A stretch of 61,400 bases of DNA from Guyparkeria hydrothermalis. Its GTDB lineage: Bacteria > Pseudomonadota > Gammaproteobacteria > Halothiobacillales > Halothiobacillaceae. Positions 1 to 10,724 of this stretch are shown piece by piece. Positions within the stretch are counted from its first letter, which is position 1. Each line of letters starts with the position of its first letter. A program made the position numbers and the translations under genes. The notes below the pieces were generated by a model. The model was not told where the DNA came from. It saw nothing but the letters and a program-made list of their open reading frames with translations, and did no database searches. Location: NCBI RefSeq assembly GCF_023555375.1, contig NZ_JAJSEE010000009.1, positions 1 through 61,400 of the forward strand. Direction: 5' to 3'.

Positions 1-152
1 CCCTTGGAGGCCCGCCCGGACGGGGCTCGCGGGTTTGCCCGCACTCGGCGTTGTCGTCCCTCGACGGGCAACGAGCCCGTCTTCGGTCCGGCGCCAGAAA
101 AGCGAACAAACCCGCGAGCCAGAGATGCCATCGATTCGTGCAGAGTTTCCCT
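1..152. repeat. Palindromic intergenic repeat, copy A (left end cut by window edge)
   Basis: The right terminus (about 126-152) contains ATTCGTGCAGAGTTTCC, the same end as the copies at 29873-30040 and 43576-43764. The body has perfect 13-bp inverted arms, GCTCGCGGGTTTG at 25-37 and CAAACCCGCGAGC at 107-119, around a GC-rich loop containing GCGTTGTCGTCC, which also occurs in copy C. The left terminus should lie just outside the window. It sits immediately upstream of the Do-family protease gene. No reading frame in it looks coding. Confidence 0.75.
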
Positions 153-221
153 GGTCATGGCGCCGATCCCGGTGTCGTCCCCCAGCCGACGTTTTTCGCG
201 TATCCCCGGTCAGATTTCCCC

Positions 222-1715
222 ATGCAGTCACTCCGATTGAGCTCTCCGCGCCTCGCCGTCTGGCACGTTCTCGCCCTGGTCGCGCTGGTGGCGGTCGTGT
301 TGCTTGCCGGTTGCACCGATCCGGAGGACCAGCGCCCGGCCGAGCAGGTCACCGGCCTGCCGGACTTCACCCGGTTGGTGGAGGCGAATGCCGCGTCGGT
401 GGTGAATATCACCGGCGTGAGCAGCCTGCCGTCGCTGTCCGCCGACGGGCAGGGCGGGGGCAGTCGCCACGACTGGTTGCGCGGGCTGTTCGGCGAGCGG
501 GCCGACGAACTGCCCGGTCCGCTGTTGCCGCAGGAGAATGACGGGTCGGGCTTCATCCTCAGCGAGGATGGCTACATCGTGACCAACGCCCACGTGATCG
601 ACGGGGCGAGCAAGGTCTTCGTGCGTCTGATCGACGGCCGCGAGCTGGTCGCCGACGTGGTCGGCATCGACGGGATCGGCGACATTGCCTTGCTGAAGGT
701 GGATGCCGACGGGCTGCCGTCGGTCTCGCTGGGCGATTCCGACGCGGTCCGGCCGGGGCAGTGGGCCCTGGCGATCGGTTCGCCGTACGGTTTCGACCAG
801 ACCGTGACCGCGGGCATCATCAGCGGGCTTGGACGGCACCTGCCGGGCCAAGCGAATCAGCCCTACGTGCCGTTCATCCAGAGCGATGTCGCCATCAACC
901 CCGGCAACTCGGGTGGTCCGCTGTTCAACACCCGCGGTCAGGTCGTTGGCATCAACGCGCAGATATTCACCGAGTCGGGCGCGTTCAACGGGATCTCGTT
1001 CGCGATCCCGATCAACTACGTCGTCGACGTGATCCGTCAGATCAAGCAGAACGGCGAGGTGCGGCGCGGGTTCCTGGGCGTCGAGGTGCGCGGCGTGACC
1101 CGTGAACTGGCCGACCGCCTTGGCCTGGACGCCGCCCGAGGGGCGGAGGTGGTGCGAATCGTCGAGGGCTCGCCCGCGGCGGACTCCTCCATCATCGACG
1201 GGGACATCATCCTCGCCGTCAACGACATCCCGATCGCCGACGGGGCCGGTCTGACCGAGGCGCTCGGCTCGCTTCCGCCCGGTTCCGAGGCCACCCTGGA
1301 CGTGTTGAGTGACGGCGAAACGCGGCGCGTGGCGGTCACGCTCGGCGAATTGCCCGAGCCGGAACGGTCACAGGCGAGCACGACCATCCCGGAGTCCGAA
1401 CAGGAGCCGGAACTGGTCGTCATCGAGACCCTCGGCATGATCCTCCGTCCGCTCGAGGACGGGGCGGGGGTACGTATCGGTGAGCTCGACCCCAAGGGCC
1501 CGGCCACGCTTGCGGGCCTGATGCCTGGCGACCGGGTGATCTCGATCGATCGAAAACCCGTCGAGACGCTGTCCGAGGCGTACCGCGAGATCGCCCGGAT
1601 CGCGCACAACCGGGCCGGCAAGGGTAACGACCTGGTGCTGTTTCTGGTCGAACGTGACGGCGAGCAGCGCTTCTTCATGCCGGCCTTTTCCGGCAACCCG
1701 CACGGCTCACGCTGA
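222..1715 (+). CDS. Do/DegQ-family periplasmic serine protease, predicted lipoprotein
   Basis: A trypsin-like HtrA protease that should degrade or hold misfolded envelope proteins. I chose ATG 222 (497 aa) because it opens directly into a lipoprotein signal peptide ending LLAGC (lipidated Cys31, followed by Thr, which favours outer-membrane sorting). The upstream in-frame extension runs into repeat DNA. The catalytic triad is visible: His124 in TNAHVID, Asp154 in DIALLKV, Ser230 in GNSGGPLF. Two PDZ domains follow, roughly residues 283-370 and 400-490. Classic DegP and DegQ have Sec signal peptides, so the lipobox is a variation. It lies ahead of lepA with a 122-bp gap. Confidence 0.93.
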   Translation: MQSLRLSSPRLAVWHVLALVALVAVVLLAGCTDPEDQRPAEQVTGLPDFTRLVEANAASVVNITGVSSLPSLSADGQGGGSRHDWLRGLFGERADELPGPLLPQENDGSGFILSEDGYIVTNAHVIDGASKVFVRLIDGRELVADVVGIDGIGDIALLKVDADGLPSVSLGDSDAVRPGQWALAIGSPYGFDQTVTAGIISGLGRHLPGQANQPYVPFIQSDVAINPGNSGGPLFNTRGQVVGINAQIFTESGAFNGISFAIPINYVVDVIRQIKQNGEVRRGFLGVEVRGVTRELADRLGLDAARGAEVVRIVEGSPAADSSIIDGDIILAVNDIPIADGAGLTEALGSLPPGSEATLDVLSDGETRRVAVTLGELPEPERSQASTTIPESEQEPELVVIETLGMILRPLEDGAGVRIGELDPKGPATLAGLMPGDRVISIDRKPVETLSEAYREIARIAHNRAGKGNDLVLFLVERDGEQRFFMPAFSGNPHGSR

Positions 1716-1837
1716 CGGCCGGGGCCGGTGGGCGCGGTTTCGTGCAGCCGCGCGGCTTGACCTATATACTGTGCGGCTTCTCCCGTGGCGCCCTCGTCGG
1801 CCGCGGGGCGTCCCCACGAACCGAAAGTTAACCCCTT

Positions 1838-3652
<1,815 letters not shown>

Positions 3653-3695
3653 TCGTCGCCGAGCGCGACCCGACAGACCCAACGCGGAGCACGTC

Positions 3696-4535
3696 GTGGA
3701 TTTCGAACTTCTTCTGGTGGTCGCCACCCTCGTTAGTGGCCTGGTCTGGCTGATCGACCGGTTGGCCTTTCGGCCAAGGCGGCGCGCGCGCTTGGCGAAC
3801 GAGGCCCGTGCACTCGGCAATGAGGCGGGGATCGAGTCCGGCCAGGTCAAGGACAACGAGCCGCTGCTGGTCGACTACGCCAAGTCGTTCTTCCCGATCC
3901 TGCTGGCCGTGCTGGTGATCCGTTCGTTCCTGTTCGAGCCGTTTCGGATCCCGTCGGGATCGATGATGCCGACGCTCTTGGTCGGCGACTTCATCCTGGT
4001 CAACAAGTACAGCTACGGCCTGCGCCTGCCGGTGATCAACACCAAGGTCGTGCCGATCGGCGAGCCGGCGCGCGGCGACGTGGCGGTGTTCCGCTATCCC
4101 GAGCAGCCCGAGGTCGATTACATCAAGCGCATCATCGGTCTGCCGGGCGACACCGTGCGCGTCGATGACCAACGGCTGTGGATCAACGGCGACGAAGTCG
4201 ATCTCGAGATCGACGGCCGCTACGAGGGGGATGCCAACCTCAAGCACGCCGGCCTGACCCAGGCGATCGAAACGCTGCCCGACGGCGGACCACACGAAAT
4301 CTTGATGGATACCGACCGCCGGCTGGGTACCGCGCAGTGGACCGTGCCCGAGGGGCACTATTTCGTCATGGGCGACAACCGCAACCACAGCAACGACAGC
4401 CGTTTCTGGGGCTTCGTGCCGGAATCGAATCTGGTGGGCAAAGCGGTTATGATCTGGCTGCACTGGAACTGGCAGGATGGCGGTTTCGACGCCGGGCGCA
4501 TTGGCCGCTCGATCGACACCGTGGATGCCGACTGA
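3696..4535 (+). CDS. lepB: Signal peptidase I
   Basis: A 279-aa inner-membrane protease that removes Sec and Tat signal peptides. The start is GTG 3696, preceded by GCGGAG. Two N-terminal membrane segments (about 3-22 and 62-80) come before the periplasmic catalytic domain. Ser89 in SGSMMPTL is the nucleophile and Lys144 in DYIKRIIG is the general base. The GDNRNHSNDSRFWGFV box E is intact. It is shorter than the E. coli enzyme (324 aa) but complete in all boxes. It follows lepA, and the next gene starts 46 bp downstream. Confidence 0.97.
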   Translation: MDFELLLVVATLVSGLVWLIDRLAFRPRRRARLANEARALGNEAGIESGQVKDNEPLLVDYAKSFFPILLAVLVIRSFLFEPFRIPSGSMMPTLLVGDFILVNKYSYGLRLPVINTKVVPIGEPARGDVAVFRYPEQPEVDYIKRIIGLPGDTVRVDDQRLWINGDEVDLEIDGRYEGDANLKHAGLTQAIETLPDGGPHEILMDTDRRLGTAQWTVPEGHYFVMGDNRNHSNDSRFWGFVPESNLVGKAVMIWLHWNWQDGGFDAGRIGRSIDTVDAD

Positions 4536-4581
4536 CGTCAAACGAGGGACTGCCCCGCGCAAACCGGGGAGCAAGGCGAGG

Positions 4582-5007
4582 ATGAAGGAAATGGAAAACG
4601 GCGTGATGAAGGAAGTGAACCCGGTAAACGCGTTGCAGGGCGGGGCGGTCGGCCGGCGCCAAGGCGGCATGTCGCTGGTGGGCTTGATCATCGCCGCGAT
4701 CGTGCTCGGTTTCGCCGCGCTGGTCGTGATGCAGGTGGTGCCGCTCTACATCGCCGACCAGAAGCTGACCACCATCTTCAAGAGCCTTGAAGGCGAGGCC
4801 GCCGGCAGCCCGGCCGAGATTCGCCGCAAGATCGACAAGCAGCTGGACATCAACGAAGTCGATGACCGTTTCGATTCCAAGGAATTCGAGATCCGCCCGG
4901 TCACCGGCGGTTACAGCGTCACCTACAACTACGACGGGCGTGCCACCCTGTTCGGCAACCTGTCACTCGTCGCCGAGTTCAAACACCAGACCCGTGTCAG
5001 TAACTAG
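4582..5007 (+). CDS. DUF4845 family protein with prepilin-like N-terminus
   Basis: About 141 aa from ATG 4582, preceded by AAGGCGAGG; ATG 4591 or 4606 are alternatives. A charged, Gln/Arg-containing leader ends RRQGG and is followed by MSLVGLIIAAIVLGFAALVVMQVV, broken here as MSLVGLIIAA then IVLGFAALVV. This resembles a type IV prepilin segment but lacks the Glu at +5. The rest is a small soluble domain. DUF4845 genes are known to sit between lepB and rnc in many gammaproteobacteria, and their function is unestablished. The end overlaps the rnc start by 14 bp, which suggests translational coupling. Confidence 0.85.
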   Translation: MKEMENGVMKEVNPVNALQGGAVGRRQGGMSLVGLIIAAIVLGFAALVVMQVVPLYIADQKLTTIFKSLEGEAAGSPAEIRRKIDKQLDINEVDDRFDSKEFEIRPVTGGYSVTYNYDGRATLFGNLSLVAEFKHQTRVSN

Positions 5008-5737
5008 AAGCAGCAACCCCCTGATCCGTGATCCGGACACCCTGGCCCAATCGCTGGGGCTGTCCTTCGACAATGCCGATCTGCTCGGCCAGGCGTTGCG
5101 TCACCGCTCGTCCGGACGCCTGAACAACGAGCGCCTGGAGTTCCTGGGCGATTCGATCCTCAATCTGGCCATTTCGGACTACCTCTACCGTCACAAGCCG
5201 GAGGCCTCCGAGGGCGCGCTGTCGCGTCTGCGGGCGTCCGTGGTCCGCGAGGAGACCCTGGCGCGTGTGGCCCGACGCATCGGGCTGGGCGACTTCCTGG
5301 TGATGGGGTCCGGCGAGTTGAAAAGCGGTGGCCACCGACGCGATTCGATCCTCGCCGACGCCCTTGAGGCCATCATCGGCGCCCTTTACCTCGACCAGGG
5401 GTTCACCCCGGCACACGGCTGGGTCCAGTCCCTGTTTGCCGAGGAATTGACCTCGCTGCCGGACGCGCAACAACTCAAGGACGCCAAGACCCAGTTGCAG
5501 GAGTACCTGCAGCGCGATCGGCAGCCGTTGCCGGAGTACGAGGTGCTCGAGCAGACCGGTCAGGCGCACAAGCAGACCTTTGAGGTGGCCTGTCGCGTCA
5601 CCTTCCAGAACGAGCCGTTCGCCACGCGTGCCAGCGGGTCGTCCCGCCGGCGGGCCGAGCAAACCGCCGCGCGACGGATGCTCAAGACCCTGCAGGATCG
5701 AGACGACAAACCCGCCCCGTCGGAGAAACAGACATGA
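4994..5737 (+). CDS. rnc: Ribonuclease III
   Basis: An endonuclease for double-stranded RNA that processes rRNA precursors and some mRNAs. I chose GTG 4994, which overlaps the end of the DUF4845 gene and gives 247 aa with the family N-terminus; the longer upstream frame is shadow sequence. The signature ERLEFLGDSILNLAISD carries the metal-binding acidic residues, and a second acidic patch is LADALEAIIGALYLD. A C-terminal dsRNA-binding domain covers roughly residues 155-225 (TQLQEYLQRD, then RRRAEQTAARRML). The end overlaps era in an ATGA junction. Confidence 0.97.
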   Translation: MSVTRSSNPLIRDPDTLAQSLGLSFDNADLLGQALRHRSSGRLNNERLEFLGDSILNLAISDYLYRHKPEASEGALSRLRASVVREETLARVARRIGLGDFLVMGSGELKSGGHRRDSILADALEAIIGALYLDQGFTPAHGWVQSLFAEELTSLPDAQQLKDAKTQLQEYLQRDRQPLPEYEVLEQTGQAHKQTFEVACRVTFQNEPFATRASGSSRRRAEQTAARRMLKTLQDRDDKPAPSEKQT

Positions 5738-6633
5738 CCAACGCCACCCGTTTCGGCCACGTGGCGATCGTGGGTCGCCCCAACGTGGGCAAGTCCACGC
5801 TGGTCAACCGCCTGGTGGGGCAGAAGGTGTCGATTACCGCGCCCAAGCCGCAGACCACCCGCCATCGTGTCACCGGCATCATCACCGAAGCGCGGGGGCA
5901 GATCGTGCTGATCGATACCCCGGGGCTTCACCAGGGCGGCAAGGATGCGCTCAACCGGCAACTCAACCGCACCGCCCGCAGCGCGCTCGAGGGCGTCGAC
6001 CTGATCCTGTTCATGGTGCAGGCCGGCCAGTTCGGGCCCGAGGACGAGGACGTATTGCGCCTGTTGTCGCAGGTCGAGGCGCCGGTGGTGCTGGTGGTCA
6101 ACAAGGTCGACCTGGTCAACGACAAGACCGACCTGCTGCCGTTTCTCGCCAAGGTGGGCGAAAAGGGCGACTTCGCCGAGATCTACCCGATGAGCGCCCG
6201 GCGTCGCCGCGGCCTGGACGGATTGCTCGACCTGGTGTTCTCCTATCTGCCCGAGGGGCCGATCGGCTACGACGAGGATCAGGTCACCACCGCGCCGGTG
6301 CGCTTCATGGCCGCCGAGATCATCCGCGAGAAGCTGGCCCGCTCACTGCACGACGAGCTGCCGTACCAGACCACGGTGATGATCGAGCGCTTCGAGGAAA
6401 CCGATCGCCTGGTGACCATCGGGGCGGTGATCTACGTGGCCCGTGCCGGGCAGAAGGGGATCGTGATCGGCAATCGCGGCTCTCGCCTGAAGGTCGTCGG
6501 TCAGCAGGCCCGCGAGGCGATCGAGCATTTGCTGGAAAAGCGGGTGATGCTCGATCTCTGGGTCAAGGTCGCCGACGACTGGGCCGACGACGAGCGCTCG
6601 GTCGCCTCGCTCGGTTACCAGCTGCCCGAATGA
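5734..6633 (+). CDS. era: GTPase Era
   Basis: A 299-aa Ras-like GTPase that binds the 3' end of 16S rRNA and assists 30S assembly. Visible motifs are GRPNVGKSTLVN (G1), the switch region KPQTTRHRVTGI, DTPG (G3) and NKVD (G4). The C-terminal KH domain includes IVIGNRGSRLKVVGQQAR. Its ATG overlaps the rnc stop by 4 bp, so the two are co-translated. The length matches E. coli Era (301 aa). Confidence 0.98.
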   Translation: MTNATRFGHVAIVGRPNVGKSTLVNRLVGQKVSITAPKPQTTRHRVTGIITEARGQIVLIDTPGLHQGGKDALNRQLNRTARSALEGVDLILFMVQAGQFGPEDEDVLRLLSQVEAPVVLVVNKVDLVNDKTDLLPFLAKVGEKGDFAEIYPMSARRRRGLDGLLDLVFSYLPEGPIGYDEDQVTTAPVRFMAAEIIREKLARSLHDELPYQTTVMIERFEETDRLVTIGAVIYVARAGQKGIVIGNRGSRLKVVGQQAREAIEHLLEKRVMLDLWVKVADDWADDERSVASLGYQLPE

Positions 6634-6663
6634 CCGGGACGCGCGGTCGGGTGAACTGACGGC

Positions 6664-7386
6664 GTGCGCGGTTTCCTGCTCCATGCCCGGCCGTTCAAGG
6701 AGCACGGGCTGTTGCTCGACTGGCTGACCGATACCCGCGGCTGGGTGCGGATACGCCAGAACGGCGGCCGGCGGGTCAAGAAGCGCGGCAACCAACGCCC
6801 GCCCAGTTTCGTCTGCCTCGAGGTGGAGACGGCCGGGCGCGGCGGCTGGCCGGTGCTGACCGGGGCCGAGCCGGTGGAGGGATTGCGCTTCCTGCATGGT
6901 CAGCCGCTGGCCGCGGCCTTCTACCTGCACGAGTTGATTCTGCGGGCCCTGCGCCCGGAAGAGGCAGTGCCGGGCCTGTTCCTCGACTACTGGAAGAGCC
7001 TGGCCATGCTCGAATCCCCCGTGATGCCGGTGTCCGTGGTCGTGCGGCGGTTCGAGCGTCGCCTGCTGGATCATCTGGGTGCCGGGCTGGACTGGGAACA
7101 CGCCGCTGACGGGCAACCGATCGACGCGGAGGGTCGCTACCGCGTCGGTCTGCAGATCGGCATCGTGCCGGCCGGAGGGACGAATGGCGTGCCGGGGCAC
7201 GTGCTTCGGGCCATTGCACGGGACGAGGTGCTCGCGGACGGCGAGGAGCGCCGCCAGGCCCGCGACCTGATGCAAGGCCTGCTGGCGCCTCACGTGGGTT
7301 CCGCCCCGTTTCTTTCGCGCCAGTTGTGGCCCGGTGCGACCCGGACGGTACGCCCGGGCGATGCAGGCGATTCCCACAGCCCGTAG
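6664..7386 (+). CDS. recO: DNA repair protein RecO
   Basis: A 240-aa RecO that loads RecA on SSB-coated gaps in the RecFOR pathway. The start is GTG 6664, 30 bp after era, giving the usual opening RGFLLHARPFKEHGLLLDWLT of the OB-fold domain (here as RGFLLHARPF plus KEHGLLLDWL). The mid-region YLHELILRALRPEEAVPGLF matches the helical domain. No zinc-finger cysteines are seen, as in the enterobacterial type. The era-recO-pdxJ-acpS order is conserved in enterics. Confidence 0.94.
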   Translation: MRGFLLHARPFKEHGLLLDWLTDTRGWVRIRQNGGRRVKKRGNQRPPSFVCLEVETAGRGGWPVLTGAEPVEGLRFLHGQPLAAAFYLHELILRALRPEEAVPGLFLDYWKSLAMLESPVMPVSVVVRRFERRLLDHLGAGLDWEHAADGQPIDAEGRYRVGLQIGIVPAGGTNGVPGHVLRAIARDEVLADGEERRQARDLMQGLLAPHVGSAPFLSRQLWPGATRTVRPGDAGDSHSP

Positions 7387-7461
7387 ACTGTGGGTGCCGA
7401 CGATCAAACCGAACCCATTCTGTCTCTGTACCGCCCAATTTAGCCCTGGAAGCCGACGACC

Positions 7462-8226
7462 ATGACCAACCGCGTCACCGCTCAGTATCCCTTGCTCGGT
7501 CTCAACATCGATCACGTCGCGACCCTGCGTCAGGCACGTGGCACGCGTTACCCGGACCCGGTCCATGCCGCGTTGCTCGCCGAACAATCCGGCGCCGACA
7601 GCATCACGCTGCACCTGCGCGAGGATCGTCGCCACATCCAGGATCGAGACGTGGCCACGCTGCGTGACCTGCTGCAGACTCGCATGAACCTCGAGATGGC
7701 CGCGACCGACGAGATGATCGAGCTCGCCTGCCGGCTGCGTCCGCACGACGTCTGCCTGGTCCCCGAGCGACGCGAAGAGCTGACCACCGAGGGCGGTCTG
7801 GACGTGGCCGGCCAGATCGAGCGCATCCACGCCGCCTGCGACCGGATGGGCGAGGCGGGCATCCGCGTCTCCCTGTTCGTCGATGCCGACCCGCGCCAGA
7901 TCGACGCGGCCGTGGCCTGCGAGGCACCGGTGATCGAGATTCACACCGGCCACTACGCCGATGCGACCGACGACCACGCCGTCGCCGAACAGCTCGAGCT
8001 AATCCGCCAATGCGCGCGTGATGCCGCGGACGTGGGCCTGGCGGTCAACGCCGGTCACGGCCTGCATTACCACAATGTGGCGGCGATCGCGGCGATCGAG
8101 CAGATCGAGGAGCTCAACATCGGTCACGCGATCATCGCCCAGTCGGTCTTCTCCGGGCTGCCGGCGGCCGTGCGCGAGATGAAGACGCTGATGCACGCCG
8201 CCCGCTTCGGACGTTCCGGCGCCTGA
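7462..8226 (+). CDS. pdxJ: Pyridoxine 5'-phosphate synthase
   Basis: A 254-aa TIM-barrel enzyme that condenses deoxyxylulose 5-phosphate with 3-amino-2-oxopropyl phosphate to make vitamin B6. The diagnostic N-terminus [17 protein letters not shown] is present. Further motifs are [16 protein letters not shown] and [14 protein letters not shown] near the phosphate site, and [17 protein letters not shown] at the end. It starts 75 bp after recO and precedes acpS by 53 bp, the classic pdxJ-acpS pairing. Confidence 0.98.
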   Translation: MTNRVTAQYPLLGLNIDHVATLRQARGTRYPDPVHAALLAEQSGADSITLHLREDRRHIQDRDVATLRDLLQTRMNLEMAATDEMIELACRLRPHDVCLVPERREELTTEGGLDVAGQIERIHAACDRMGEAGIRVSLFVDADPRQIDAAVACEAPVIEIHTGHYADATDDHAVAEQLELIRQCARDAADVGLAVNAGHGLHYHNVAAIAAIEQIEELNIGHAIIAQSVFSGLPAAVREMKTLMHAARFGRSGA

Positions 8227-8279
8227 CCGGGCTCGTTCGGCACGTATCGGCATGATCCAAGACACATGACCCAGGGCAC

Positions 8280-8654
8280 ATGATCCTCGGCATCGGCACC
8301 GACCTGGTCGAGATCGCGCGCATCGAGGCGGCACTCGAGCGTCACGGTCCTCGGCTGGTCGAGCGCGTGCTCGGCCCCGACGAGCGTGACCGGTTGCCCG
8401 AGCGCCACCCGGCGCCGTGGCTCGCCAAGCGCTTCGCCACCAAGGAGGCCGTGGCCAAGGCCCTGGGCACCGGGTTTCGCGATGGGTTGCGCCTGGTCGA
8501 CATCCAGACCGGGCATGACGACTACGGGCGACCGCGTGTCCTGCTTGCGGGCAAGGCGCTCGACCGCTTCGAGTCCCTGGGAGCGGTGTCGATCGAGCTG
8601 TCGGTCAGCGACGAGCGCGCCTACGCGCTCGCCTTTGTCGTGATCAGCCGTTGA
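8280..8654 (+). CDS. acpS: Holo-[acyl-carrier-protein] synthase
   Basis: A 124-aa phosphopantetheinyl transferase that converts apo-ACP to holo-ACP using CoA, so it is essential for fatty acid synthesis. The N-terminal GIGTDLVEIARIEAALER contains the Mg-binding Asp. WLAKRFATKEAVAKALGTG contains the catalytic Lys/Glu motif. The start is ATG 8280, and the length is standard (126 aa in E. coli). It is the last gene of the string; its 3' end overlaps the convergent DUF1275 gene by 11 bp. Confidence 0.97.
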   Translation: MILGIGTDLVEIARIEAALERHGPRLVERVLGPDERDRLPERHPAPWLAKRFATKEAVAKALGTGFRDGLRLVDIQTGHDDYGRPRVLLAGKALDRFESLGAVSIELSVSDERAYALAFVVISR

Positions 8655-9336
8655 GCCCGCGACGGCGTCGTTGATAGACGGCATCGATCGTCGCGATCGC
8701 TGCGGTCGCGAGGGTGGGGACAAGCAGGTTGTTGATCGTTCCCAGTGATCCTTGCGCGAATACCGCCATGGCGCCGCCGGCCACGTAGCCGCCGAGCAGG
8801 GTGAGCAGGAGCCAGCCCTGCCACGACCAGGCGCGGCGCCGGATCAGGCGTGCCAGGTACACGCCCAGGTCGGTGGCGATGCCGGTCACGTGGGTCGTGC
8901 GGATCAACAGGCCGCGATAACTGGCCACCAGGGCGTTCTGCAGGCCACAGGCGATCGCGGCGGCGGCCAGGGCGGCAATGGCGCTGCCCAACGCCACGCC
9001 GATCACCGCGCCCCCCAGCAATAGCGACTCGAGACCCAGGGCCCATGCATACCGGCTGCTCTCGGGAAAGGGCCGCCGCCCGATCAACAGGCCCGAGAGC
9101 GTCGCGCCGCCGATGAACCCGGCAAGGATGATCACCGCGGTGATCACCACCATCGGGTTGGCCAGGGCCATGCCTTCGCTCAGATGGGATGCCGTGCCGG
9201 TCATCTGGCTGACGGGCAAGCCGAAGGCCATCAACATGACGCTGTTGACGTGACCGGCCAGGCCCGCCATCACGAAGGCGACCACAAACGCCTTGGCGGA
9301 CGCGGACTCGTCGGTGCTGCGGGGCGGGTAGGGCAT
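8644..9336 (-). CDS. DUF1275 (YoaK-like) integral membrane protein
   Basis: 230 aa from the ATG at 9336; the longer frame upstream would cover the rpsF promoter and leader, so I reject it. About six hydrophobic segments are visible, for example AFVVAFVMAGLAGHVNSVML and VVITAVIILAGFIGGATLSG. The family-typical stretch THVTGIATDLGVYLARLI (TG..TDLG) is clear near residue 150. Function is unknown in the family; transport is only a suggestion. It is transcribed away from rpsF and toward acpS. Confidence 0.88.
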   Translation of the reverse strand: MPYPPRSTDESASAKAFVVAFVMAGLAGHVNSVMLMAFGLPVSQMTGTASHLSEGMALANPMVVITAVIILAGFIGGATLSGLLIGRRPFPESSRYAWALGLESLLLGGAVIGVALGSAIAALAAAAIACGLQNALVASYRGLLIRTTHVTGIATDLGVYLARLIRRRAWSWQGWLLLTLLGGYVAGGAMAVFAQGSLGTINNLLVPTLATAAIATIDAVYQRRRRGLNG

Positions 9337-9389
9337 GGTCGTGGTCTCTTGAGGATTAAGAGGCGTCGAGGGTAATCGGATGATAGCCC

Positions 9390-9418
9390 TTGATGTGGCC
9401 GCGGAATGGCCGTAGAAT
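9390..9418 (+). promoter_or_regulatory. Sigma-70 promoter of the rpsF-rpsR-rplI operon
   Basis: -35 TTGATG at 9390-9395, a 17-bp spacer, and -10 TAGAAT at 9413-9418. Transcription would begin near 9425 and give a leader of about 65 nt before rpsF. Confidence 0.75.
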
Positions 9419-9433
9419 GCGCCGCTTGTTTCT

Positions 9434-9461
9434 CCTGCCTGACCGTTCCGCATGCGGCAGG
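9434..9461 (+). promoter_or_regulatory. Possible S6:S18 autoregulatory leader hairpin of rpsF
   Basis: CCTGCC at 9434-9439 pairs with GGCAGG at 9456-9461, with a loop that contains CCG twice (GACCGTTCCGCATGC). Autoregulatory leaders of rpsF operons in many bacteria bind the S6:S18 complex through a hairpin with a CCG-containing loop. The position, about 30 nt before the rpsF start, fits. Assignment is by eye only. Confidence 0.45.
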
Positions 9462-9490
9462 CTGCCTTCAATCCACAGGAGTTTTGATCC

Positions 9491-9901
9491 ATGCGTCATT
9501 ACGAAATCGTCTTCATGGTCCACCCGGACCAGAGCGACCAGGTCCCGGCCATGATCGAGCGCTACCGCGGCATCATCGAAGCCGCTCAGGGCACGGTCCA
9601 TCGCCTCGAGGACTGGGGTCGCCGTCAACTGGCCTACCCGATCAAGAAACTGGTCAAGGCGCACTACGTCCTGCTGAACGTCGAGACCGACCAGGAAGCC
9701 CTGGCAGAGCTCGAGGAAGCGTTCAAGTTCAACGACGCGGTTCTGCGCCACATGACCATCCGTTGCGACGAGGCCTACACCGAAGCCTCCCCGATGATGC
9801 AGGAGCGCGAGGCCGAGCGCCGTCCGCGCCGTCGTGACGATGACAACAAGCGCGAAGAGCGTCGTGACGACGACAAGAAGTCCGACGACTCCAGCGAATA
9901 A
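9491..9901 (+). CDS. rpsF: 30S ribosomal protein S6
   Basis: 136 aa. It opens [22 protein letters not shown] and contains [19 protein letters not shown] and [13 protein letters not shown], all typical of S6, which forms a dimer with S18 on the 30S platform. The C-terminal tail after residue 105 is an unstructured, alternating Arg/Asp/Lys/Glu stretch ending KKSDDSSE. A strong SD (CAGGAG) precedes the start. It heads rpsF-rpsR-rplI. Confidence 0.98.
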   Translation: MRHYEIVFMVHPDQSDQVPAMIERYRGIIEAAQGTVHRLEDWGRRQLAYPIKKLVKAHYVLLNVETDQEALAELEEAFKFNDAVLRHMTIRCDEAYTEASPMMQEREAERRPRRRDDDNKREERRDDDKKSDDSSE

Positions 9902-9920
9902 GTTTCAAGAGGTTTGATCC

Positions 9921-10145
9921 ATGGCCCGTTTTTTCCGTCGCAAGCGTTTTTGCCGTTTCACCGCCGAGGGCGTGAAGCACATCGACTACAAGGACATTGA
10001 CACCCTGCGTCAGTACGTCACCGAAACCGGCAAGATCGTGCCGAGCCGCGTGACCGGTACCAACGCTCGCTATCAGCGTCAGCTGCAGACCGCCATCAAG
10101 CGCGCGCGCTTCCTGGCCCTGCTGTCGTACACCGACCGTCACTGA
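9921..10145 (+). CDS. rpsR: 30S ribosomal protein S18
   Basis: 74 aa, the usual length (75 in E. coli). Motifs are [12 protein letters not shown] at the start and [52 protein letters not shown] through to the end. It binds S6 and 16S rRNA on the platform. It starts 19 bp after rpsF with SD AAGAGG. Confidence 0.98.
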   Translation: MARFFRRKRFCRFTAEGVKHIDYKDIDTLRQYVTETGKIVPSRVTGTNARYQRQLQTAIKRARFLALLSYTDRH

Positions 10146-10180
10146 TCGCGTCCGTCCCCCGATTCCAGGAGTCAATATCC

Positions 10181-10636
10181 ATGCAAGTCATTCTGTTGAG
10201 TAAGGTCGAGAACCTGGGCTCGCTGGGCGACGTGGTTCGCGTCCGCCCGGGTTATGCCCGTAATTTCCTGATCCCGTACGGCAAGGCCAAGCCGGCCACC
10301 AAGGCCAACATGGAAGAGTTCGAGGCGCGTCGCGCCGAGCTCGAGAAGAAGGCCGCCGAAGAACTGGCCGCGGCCCAGGCCCGTGCCGACAAGATCGGCG
10401 AAGAGGCCAGCGTCACCATCCCGGTCAAGGCCGGTTCGGAAGGCAAGCTGTTCGGTTCGGTCGGTACCGACGAGATCGCCGCCGCCGTCACCGAGGCGTT
10501 CGGTGTCGAGATGGAGAAGCGTGAAGTCCGGATGCCGGAAGGTGCCCTGCGCGCGCTGGGCGAGTTCCCGATCCAGCTGCACCTGCACTCGGAAGTCGAC
10601 GTCGAAATCAACGTCATCGTCGTTCCGGAGCAGTAA
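10181..10636 (+). CDS. rplI: 50S ribosomal protein L9
   Basis: 151 aa. The N-terminal rRNA-binding domain ([19 protein letters not shown], then [15 protein letters not shown]) is followed by the long connecting helix (about 45-75) and the C-terminal globular domain ([16 protein letters not shown]). It binds the base of the L1 stalk. SD AGGAG precedes the start. The operon ends with the terminator at 10687-10724. Confidence 0.98.
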   Translation: MQVILLSKVENLGSLGDVVRVRPGYARNFLIPYGKAKPATKANMEEFEARRAELEKKAAEELAAAQARADKIGEEASVTIPVKAGSEGKLFGSVGTDEIAAAVTEAFGVEMEKREVRMPEGALRALGEFPIQLHLHSEVDVEINVIVVPEQ

Positions 10637-10686
10637 TCCCCGCGATGGATGGCCGCCGGGCGCCCGGCGGCCATCCAATCGACGAC

Positions 10687-10724
10687 AAGGCCCGCCCTCG
10701 ACAGAGGCGCGGGCCTTTCTTTTT
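10687..10724 (+). terminator. Rho-independent terminator of the rpsF operon
   Basis: AAGGCCCGC at 10687-10695 pairs with GCGGGCCTT at 10709-10717, followed by the T-rich run TTTCTTTTT. The 210 bp between here and dnaB are GC-rich; I see no further gene there and no clear promoter. Confidence 0.9.
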
